Shown here one piece after another: positions 5,669-10,614 of a DNA stretch of 10,614 nucleotides (positions within the stretch are counted from its first letter, which is position 1; the number at the start of each line of letters is the position of its first letter). The DNA comes from DASSOY01 sp035776675 (GTDB lineage: Bacteria; Bacillota; Bacilli; Bacillales; DASSOY01), in contig DASTWO010000145.1 of NCBI GenBank assembly GCA_035776675.1, forward strand, positions 1-10,614, in the 5' to 3' direction. Under the pieces are notes generated by a model. That model saw nothing but the letters and a program-made list of their open reading frames with translations. It was not told the DNA's origin and did not search any database. A program made the translations under genes and the position numbers.

Positions 5669-5928
5669 CATAACTCTTCTTTTTCAACGAAAGCAACCAG
5701 CGCTTCTATCGCTTCTGCCTCGTCCTGTCCATCCGCGGTAATCGTAATTTCACCGCCGGATCCTACTGCCAGGCTCATAATGCCCATAATGCTCTTTGCA
5801 TTCACTTTCTTCCCGTTTTTCTCGAGGAATACATCGGCGCTGTAACGATTGGCTTCCTGAACGAATAGCGCCGCGGGACGGGCCTGCAGCCCGGTTTTCA
5901 ACTGGACGGTTACCTTCTTTTCCAACAA
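5668..5928 (-). CDS. crh: Catabolite repression HPr-like protein Crh
   Basis: This 86-residue HPr paralogue is a regulatory partner of CcpA in Bacillus. HPr kinase phosphorylates it at Ser46; it does not carry PTS phosphate. The diagnostic residues are visible: Gln15 replaces the HPr active-site histidine (KTGLQARPAALF) and Ser46 is kept (NAKSIMG). I chose TTG 5928 because AAGGAGGAG (5943-5935) lies 8 nt before it and MLEKKV then matches the B. subtilis Crh start residue for residue. The longer ATG reading at 5958 (96 aa) starts directly after the whiA stop, has no ribosome site, and would translate the real one. It is the last gene of the operon, followed at once by a terminator. Its neighbours yvcK and whiA also link carbon metabolism with cell shape and division. 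Confidence 0.96.
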   Translation of the reverse strand: MLEKKVTVQLKTGLQARPAALFVQEANRYSADVFLEKNGKKVNAKSIMGIMSLAVGSGGEITITADGQDEAEAIEALVAFVEKEEL

Positions 5929-5958
5929 ATGATTCTCCTCCTTCTGATCTTTTCCCAT

Positions 5959-6903
5959 TTATGAATGAATTTGTTCACCCTTGCGCAACTTGTTCGCGAT
6001 GTTTTCGATTTTCCGCAAACGATGATTGATGCCTGACTTGCTGATTCGCCCGCTTTCGACCATCTCACCCAATTCCGTCAGGGTCACATCCTGATGTTTC
6101 AGGCGCAACTCCGCAATCTCCCTGAGCTTATCGGGCAACGTCTCCAGGCCGAGTTCCTGCTGGATCAGGCGAATATTCTCCACCTGCCGAATCGCGGCGC
6201 CGACCGTCTTATTCAAGTTGGCCGTGTCACAATTGACAAGCCTGTTCACGGAGTTCCGCATGTCTTTCATAATGCGGACATCTTCGAAGTACAACAAGGC
6301 GTGATGGGCTCCAATGATGCCAAGAAATTCCGTGATTTTCTCTCCTTCTTTCAGGTACAAGATACAACCTTTCTTGCGTTCAAGTAGTTTCGCATGCAAT
6401 CGGAATGTATTCATAATCTTCAACAAAGAACGGGAATGTTCCTCGTATAAAGAGAAAATTTCGAGATGATACGACGATTCTGGATGATTCAAAGAGCCAC
6501 CCGCCAGGAAAGCGCCGCGTAAATAAGCTTGTTTTTGTTTCTTGCTTTTGATAAGGGCCGACGGGATTTCTTGTGTAAAATAAAAATGATCATCGATGAT
6601 GCCAAGATCTTCGAGTAACGGTTTGGCGTCATGGCTGATACGGACGATGTAGACATTATTTTTCTTCAGACGCATTTTCTTGCGGACCAATAATTCCACG
6701 TGAGTGGAACGAACCACTTTAATCAATTCATAGATCCGTCGCGCGATGGCCGCATTTTCCGTGGAAATATCAAGAACCGTCTTTCCGCCACCGAACGAAA
6801 CCGTCCCGTTCATGCGGATCAACGCCGCCAACTCAGGCATGGCTCCGTCCGCACTGACCTTTAATTGCGTGAGTTCCTTTTTCGTTTCAGCTGCGAACGA
6901 CAT
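5959..6903 (-). CDS. whiA: DNA-binding protein WhiA
   Basis: The 314-residue protein is close to the B. subtilis WhiA (YvcL) length. An N-terminal and central LAGLIDADG homing-endonuclease-like fold is present, with the degenerate motif AFLAGGSLNHP at 131-141. It is followed by the conserved RNSVNRLVNCDTANLNK (216-232) and a C-terminal helix-turn-helix (about 274-300, LTELGEMVESGRISKSGINH). In actinomycetes WhiA is a sporulation transcription factor. In Bacillus it binds DNA and affects chromosome segregation and cell division. Homologues are thought to lack nuclease activity. Start ATG 6903 follows AGGTGA by 5 nt, 12 nt after the yvcK stop, so the two are likely co-transcribed. crh follows 30 nt downstream. 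Confidence 0.98.
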   Translation of the reverse strand: MSFAAETKKELTQLKVSADGAMPELAALIRMNGTVSFGGGKTVLDISTENAAIARRIYELIKVVRSTHVELLVRKKMRLKKNNVYIVRISHDAKPLLEDLGIIDDHFYFTQEIPSALIKSKKQKQAYLRGAFLAGGSLNHPESSYHLEIFSLYEEHSRSLLKIMNTFRLHAKLLERKKGCILYLKEGEKITEFLGIIGAHHALLYFEDVRIMKDMRNSVNRLVNCDTANLNKTVGAAIRQVENIRLIQQELGLETLPDKLREIAELRLKHQDVTLTELGEMVESGRISKSGINHRLRKIENIANKLRKGEQIHS

Positions 6904-6915
6904 CTCTTCACCTTC

Positions 6916-7878
6916 TTATTCAGCAGACACCATCGAGTACAACAATTGAGAAATCCGTTGTTCGTCATGGCGAATAACCGAATGGTCGTATTGAATCATT
7001 TTACCACTTATAACCTCAAAACCAAAGGATTTCAACCGTTTCTCATCATATTGAACCGGCTCGGCTTGCTCCAGCTCATAACGAGCCGCAATTTCTTCTG
7101 GGATGGTCTCACTGTTCACGACAATCGTATCGATGAAAGAATAATGAATATGATCCACCAAAGCCTGAACATGATCCGCTGCTGTGAAATCATTCGTTTC
7201 CCCATATTGGGTCATGACATTGCAAATATATACTTTCTTAGCGTTTGCCTGTCTCACCGCATCTCCGAGACCCGGAACAAGTAAATTCGGTAAAATACTT
7301 GTGTATAGGCTTCCCGGCCCGATGACGATTAAGTCAGCGTCTTCAATGGCTTGAATGCTTTCCGGCAAGGGTTCGATATCATCCGGTGTAAGAAACACCC
7401 GGTCAATCACCTTGTTCATCTTTGGAATCTTTGATTCCCCTTCGACAATCAATCCGTCTTTCATTCTCGCGTTCAGTACGATGCTTTGATTGGCGGCCGG
7501 AAGCACTACGCCATTTACATTCAAAACACGGCTCAACTCCCGAATTCCTGAAACAAAGTCACCGGTGATGGACGTAATGGCGGCCAGCAATAAATTCCCT
7601 AGCGAATGGCCGCTGAGGCCGTTTCCATTTTCGAAGCGATACTGGAAAATGCTCTTGATCATCGGTTCCGCTTCCGACAGAGCCGCGAGCACGTTTCGAA
7701 TATCTCCCGGCGGCGGAATGGCCAACTCGTTTCGTATTATGCCTGAACTGCCGCCGTCATCCGCTACCGTTACAATGGCTGTGATATCAACCGGATACGC
7801 CTTTAGGCCCCGCAATAATACGGATAAGCCGGTTCCCCCGCCTATAACAACAACTTTCGGTTTTATCATTTCTGTCAT
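6916..7878 (-). CDS. yvcK: YvcK/CofD-like gluconeogenesis and cell-shape factor
   Basis: The 320-residue Rossmann-type protein belongs to the CofD/YvcK family. Visible motifs are the glycine-rich VVVIGGGTGLS (9-19), TVADDGGSSG (37-46), IPPPGDIRNVLAAL (54-67), GHSLGNLLL (90-98) and IVIGPGSLYTS (184-194). In B. subtilis YvcK binds UDP-sugars, forms a helical pattern, and is needed for growth on gluconeogenic carbon sources and normal wall synthesis. It is not known to make F420. The start codon overlaps the rapZ stop by 4 nt (ATGA), which implies translational coupling; the ribosome site (AAAGG) is only moderate. A Met at residue 4 is an alternative start. The length fits the family. Confidence 0.98.
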   Translation of the reverse strand: MTEMIKPKVVVIGGGTGLSVLLRGLKAYPVDITAIVTVADDGGSSGIIRNELAIPPPGDIRNVLAALSEAEPMIKSIFQYRFENGNGLSGHSLGNLLLAAITSITGDFVSGIRELSRVLNVNGVVLPAANQSIVLNARMKDGLIVEGESKIPKMNKVIDRVFLTPDDIEPLPESIQAIEDADLIVIGPGSLYTSILPNLLVPGLGDAVRQANAKKVYICNVMTQYGETNDFTAADHVQALVDHIHYSFIDTIVVNSETIPEEIAARYELEQAEPVQYDEKRLKSFGFEVISGKMIQYDHSVIRHDEQRISQLLYSMVSAE

Positions 7879-8756
7879 GAAGGCAATACCTTTCCTTTTC
7901 CAATGTCCCGGTGGGTCACATGAGTAAAGTAATCTCCCGCCAACTGGCCGGCGATGTATTCAGCAAGCGCCACAGACCGGTGTTTGCCCCCAGTGCAACC
8001 GATGCCAATAATCAGTTGGCTTTTCCCTTCCCGCTTATACTGGGGCAGCATATAGAGCAACAAATCCAACAGCTTCTCCAGAAACTTCTTCGTCTCTGTC
8101 CATTTGAACACATAATCGCTGACTTCCTGATCAAGTCCGGTTTTCTCCCTCATTCGATCGACATAGTGAGGATTCGGGAGGAAACGGACATCAAAGACGA
8201 GATCGGCATCAATCGGTACACCGTATTTGAATCCGAACGACTGTACATGAATGGTGAAAGCTTGTTCACTTGGAACCGAGAATCGTTGTATAATCTTCTC
8301 GCGAAGCTCTCTCGGCTTTAAATCAGTCGTATCAATATAATGTTGCGCCTTCCCCTTCATTTCGCTGAGCATTTCCCGTTCCTGGCCGATTCCTCCGAGA
8401 GGTGAACCTTTCGGCGCAAGTGGATGCGATCGTCTAGTTTCTTTATATCGGCGGACAAGTACAGAATCTTTCGCGTCAAGAAACAGGATTTGCGGAGTAA
8501 TGTCCGCATTTTCACTGAATTGATCGATCGCCTCGAATAAAGATTCGAAGAACTCCCGTCCTCGGAGATCCATGACAAGAGCGATTTTATTGGTTTTGTC
8601 AGCGGATTCCTTCACAAGTTCAACAAACTTGGAAAGCAAGGTTGGCGGCAAATTGTCAATACAGAAAAAACCAAGATCTTCGAAGCTCTGCATCGCAACC
8701 GTTTTCCCCGCCCCGGACATTCCGGTGATAATCACAATCTGGATCTCTTTCGCCAT
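7875..8756 (-). CDS. rapZ: RapZ/YvcJ nucleotide-binding protein
   Basis: The 293-residue P-loop protein has Walker A GMSGAGKT (12-19), the conserved FFCIDNLPP (about 29-37), VMDLRGREFF and the C-terminal block IGIGCTGGKHRSV with THVTHRDI. In enterobacteria RapZ is an RNA-binding adaptor controlling glmS through GlmZ. The B. subtilis YvcJ hydrolyses nucleotides and affects competence, and no GlmZ system is expected here. I chose ATG 8756: AAGGGAG lies 8 nt upstream, whereas the in-frame GTG at 8762 is only 2 nt from it. It is in the operon between the Nudix gene and yvcK, overlapping yvcK by 4 nt. Confidence 0.97.
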   Translation of the reverse strand: MAKEIQIVIITGMSGAGKTVAMQSFEDLGFFCIDNLPPTLLSKFVELVKESADKTNKIALVMDLRGREFFESLFEAIDQFSENADITPQILFLDAKDSVLVRRYKETRRSHPLAPKGSPLGGIGQEREMLSEMKGKAQHYIDTTDLKPRELREKIIQRFSVPSEQAFTIHVQSFGFKYGVPIDADLVFDVRFLPNPHYVDRMREKTGLDQEVSDYVFKWTETKKFLEKLLDLLLYMLPQYKREGKSQLIIGIGCTGGKHRSVALAEYIAGQLAGDYFTHVTHRDIGKGKVLPS

Positions 8757-8815
8757 GTGCACCGCTCCCTTCTGGAGTTAGAGATTAGACGTTGAATGGA
8801 TTAGAATGAAACCTA

Positions 8816-8831
8816 TATTTTATATAAAATA
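8816..8831. repeat. 16-bp perfect palindrome in the Nudix-rapZ gap
   Basis: TATTTTATATAAAATA is a perfect AT-only palindrome beginning 9 nt after the Nudix stop codon, in the only large gap (84 nt) within the operon. It could be a protein-binding site or an internal promoter element; no -35 is evident upstream on the minus strand. It lacks the GC stem of a terminator. Confidence 0.5.
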
Positions 8832-8840
8832 CACTTGCGA

Positions 8841-9308
8841 TTAGTTCTCCGCTTCAGGATCCAATCTGTAGCCAAGCAACTGATAATCGGGCGTATAAGT
8901 AAATGTGCCGAACAGCATTCCTTTTCCATGAAGCACATAATCCAGCAAGTGCCGGTCACCTTCAGCCATCGGCAACTCAGGCAATTGGTCGGCGTCCACC
9001 CACTCGACCTTGCCCTCGTCACTTTCTGAGACGACCTCTCCTTCATAATCCTCGGCGGAAAAGGTAAACATCATCCACTCTGACACAATGGTCTCTTCTT
9101 CTTTTATTATAAACGTAAAGACCCCTCTAAGTAACGGCTTTTTCAGAAACAGGCCCGTTTCCTCGCGGAATTCACGGATTACGGTGTCTTTCACCGATTC
9201 GCCGGACTCCATCTTGCCTCCAGGCGCTACCCACCACCCTCTTCGGGGTTTCTGCAACAACAGCAATTGCTGGTCTTTATGTAGTAAACAGTTGGTTACC
9301 CTTTGCAC
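8841..9308 (-). CDS. yvcI: Nudix hydrolase (YvcI-like)
   Basis: The 155-residue protein contains a complete Nudix box, GKMESGESVKDTVIREFREE followed by TGL (residues 31-53), matching GX5EX7REUXEEXGU. It therefore very likely hydrolyses a nucleoside diphosphate linked to another group, using Mg2+. WWVAPGGK before the box and the MAEGDRHLLDY segment are typical of the MutT/YvcI subgroup, but the substrate (oxidised dNTP or another) cannot be told. The start is GTG 9308 with AGGTGA 6 nt upstream, giving MQRVTNCLL as in Bacillus YvcI. It is the first gene of the rapZ-yvcK-whiA-crh operon and is separated from trxB by a terminator. Confidence 0.93.
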   Translation of the reverse strand: MQRVTNCLLHKDQQLLLLQKPRRGWWVAPGGKMESGESVKDTVIREFREETGLFLKKPLLRGVFTFIIKEEETIVSEWMMFTFSAEDYEGEVVSESDEGKVEWVDADQLPELPMAEGDRHLLDYVLHGKGMLFGTFTYTPDYQLLGYRLDPEAEN

Positions 9309-9386
9309 ACTATTTCACCTCAAACGTGAGAGTTCATTAACCTCGCATTTTCATTCCACTATCCATGCAAGTTTATGCGGCTTATA

Positions 9387-9403
9387 TGTATATCAGTATA
9401 TCA
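9387..9403 (-). promoter_or_regulatory. Possible extended -10 promoter of the Nudix-crh operon, within a tandem 8-bp repeat
   Basis: On the minus strand TGATATAC occurs twice in tandem (9403-9388). The first copy gives TGaTATACT, an extended -10 (TGn plus 5/6 of TATAAT); the second gives TGaTATACA. No good -35 is seen 17 bp upstream. The position, between the trxB terminator and the Nudix start, suits the operon promoter. Confidence 0.35.
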
Positions 9404-9442
9404 AAGCCCGAATGCCTGACGCCAGAAGGGGAAACAGAAGAC

Positions 9443-9470
9443 AAAAAAAAGAGCACGGGATTTCCCGTGC
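9443..9470 (-). terminator. Intrinsic terminator of trxB
   Basis: On the minus strand a GCACGGG/CCCGTGC stem with a 4-nt loop is followed by TC and a run of T residues (A8 on the plus strand, 9443-9450). It lies about 100 nt after the trxB stop and separates trxB from the Nudix operon. Confidence 0.9.
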
Positions 9471-9572
9471 CATCAAAAAGTGTATTATAAAAAGGGGGTC
9501 AATTTCTTATTTTCTATACTAACGTATTTGTGTTGCATTGGTGTTACAGCGGAATTAAAAGGCAATTACGAA

Positions 9573-10532
9573 TCAAGAAACTTTCGCAGTTTCTTTCAGA
9601 TTTTCGATATAAGACTGGGCCGATTGGGCGGCAATGCTGCCATCTCCGGTCGCAGTGACGATTTGCCGCAATTCCTTATCACGAATATCTCCGGCCGCGA
9701 AAATCCCCGGAACTTCCGTCTCCATATTTTCATTAGTAACCACATAGCCTTCTTCGTTCGTGATACCGAGACTTTTCACCGCTTGGTTCAACGGATTCAT
9801 TCCTATATAAATGAAAACGCCGTCAGCCGAGAATTCCTGTTCTTCCCCGGTTTTCGTGTTGACAAGCAAGGTTCCGCCGACTTTGCCGTCTTTGTCACGA
9901 ATTTCTTTGACGGTATGATCCCAAATGAACTCAACCTTCTCATTGTTAAAGGCGCGATCCTGCAAAATCTTCTGGGCACGCAACTGATCACGGCGATGAA
10001 CAATTGTCACCTTCGATGCAAACCGAGTCAGGTACACACCTTCCTCACATGCGGAATCTCCGCCGCCGACAACGACAAGCTCTTTTCCTTTGAAAAAGGC
10101 TCCGTCACAAACAGCACAGTAAGATACGCCGCGTCCGCCGAGTTCCTCTTCACCCGGCACGCCCAATTTTTTATATTCAGCACCTGTTGTAACAATCACC
10201 GCGCGGGCTTTGTATTCTTTTTTACCGGCGATAATAGTCTTGACTTCACCGTCATCGCGGATTTCTTTAATATCGCCGAATGCGTACTCGGCACCAAACT
10301 TCTTCGCATGCTCAAACATTTTATTGGACAAATCGGGTCCGAGAATATGGCTGAACCCAGGGAAATTCTCAACGTCTTCGGTATTTGCCACTTGTCCACC
10401 CGGGATGCCGCGCTCGATCATCAATGTATCAAGATTGGCCCGGGAGGCGTAAACAGCCGCCGTCATTCCAGCTGGCCCGGCACCGGCTATAATCACATCA
10501 TAAATTTTGTCTTCATTAGCCAAGGGGCTCAC
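9573..10532 (-). CDS. trxB: Thioredoxin-disulfide reductase TrxB
   Basis: The 319-residue low-molecular-weight flavoenzyme transfers electrons from NADPH through FAD and a redox disulfide to thioredoxin in the cytoplasm. Visible: FAD-binding GAGPAG (17-22), redox site CAVC (139-142), NADPH-binding GGGDSA (156-161), HRRDQLRAQ for the NADP phosphate, and the C-terminal FAD motif FAAGDIRDKELRQIVTA. Cys162 directly follows GGGDSA, where Val or Met is usual. The start is GTG 10532, 5 nt after GGAG; a TTG at 10523 (316 aa) would align better with Bacillus TrxB, so the first three residues are uncertain. It appears monocistronic with its own terminator. No clear promoter is seen in the 82 nt upstream. 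Confidence 0.98.
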   Translation of the reverse strand: MSPLANEDKIYDVIIAGAGPAGMTAAVYASRANLDTLMIERGIPGGQVANTEDVENFPGFSHILGPDLSNKMFEHAKKFGAEYAFGDIKEIRDDGEVKTIIAGKKEYKARAVIVTTGAEYKKLGVPGEEELGGRGVSYCAVCDGAFFKGKELVVVGGGDSACEEGVYLTRFASKVTIVHRRDQLRAQKILQDRAFNNEKVEFIWDHTVKEIRDKDGKVGGTLLVNTKTGEEQEFSADGVFIYIGMNPLNQAVKSLGITNEEGYVVTNENMETEVPGIFAAGDIRDKELRQIVTATGDGSIAAQSAQSYIENLKETAKVS

Positions 10533-10614
10533 TTCCTCTCCATCATTGCTGTCTATATGCTACCTTGCGTGGAAAAGGAAGTCTACAAAAATGCTCAGTC
10601 GCTGCCATGTCGTT

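Noticed and set aside
9088..9522. Plus-strand 144-codon frame
   Set aside because: It runs antisense through the Nudix gene and then through the trxB terminator; it is a shadow frame.
10543..10614. Minus-strand frame open to the right edge (23 codons), as the end of an upstream gene
   Set aside because: It is too short to judge, has no recognisable motif, and could equally be the trxB leader.
1..10614. CRISPR arrays, tRNA or rRNA genes, insertion sequences
   Set aside because: No spaced repeat array, cloverleaf, rRNA-like block, transposase motif or terminal inverted repeat was seen on either strand.

Overview
The window looks like a chromosomal segment of a spore-forming Bacillaceae bacterium. 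The right half carries the conserved Bacillus block trxB - Nudix (yvcI) - rapZ - yvcK - whiA - crh on the minus strand. clpP lies on the plus strand with Bacillus-type signals: a sigma-B-like promoter, a CtsR box, a sigma-A-like promoter and strong AAGGAGG ribosome sites. A near-perfect Spo0A box supports a sporulating host.

Layout. 1-2427 (minus) is a large gene, cut by the window edge, for a soluble PAS-PAS-GGDEF-EAL-PilZ cyclic-di-GMP protein. Its leader at 2518-2725 holds a sigma-A-like promoter, a c-di-GMP-I (GEMM) riboswitch aptamer and an intrinsic terminator. 2880-3100 is the clpP control region, followed by clpP (3105-3704) and its terminator. 3705-5636 is a more AT-rich accessory stretch. 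It holds a decayed coding remnant, a secreted protein with a cysteine-rich bacteriocin-like C-terminus (4368-5093), a three-helix membrane protein (5167-5409) and a second coding remnant. A bidirectional terminator (5637-5668) separates this from the convergent minus-strand operon 9308-5668. trxB (10532-9573) lies upstream with its own terminator.

How the genes work together. The left unit appears to be a closed c-di-GMP circuit: an RNA sensor controls a protein that probably degrades the same messenger and may also bind it through PilZ. The EAL active site is complete, while the GGDEF site has lost one metal ligand and the inhibitory RxxD site. The crh-yvcK-rapZ-whiA operon links carbon-state signalling to cell-wall and cell-division functions. 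trxB and clpP are thiol-redox and protein-quality housekeeping genes. The secreted cysteine-rich protein and its membrane neighbour form a candidate toxin/immunity pair and are the least understood part of the window. All assignments come from reading the sequence; no search or folding program was run.
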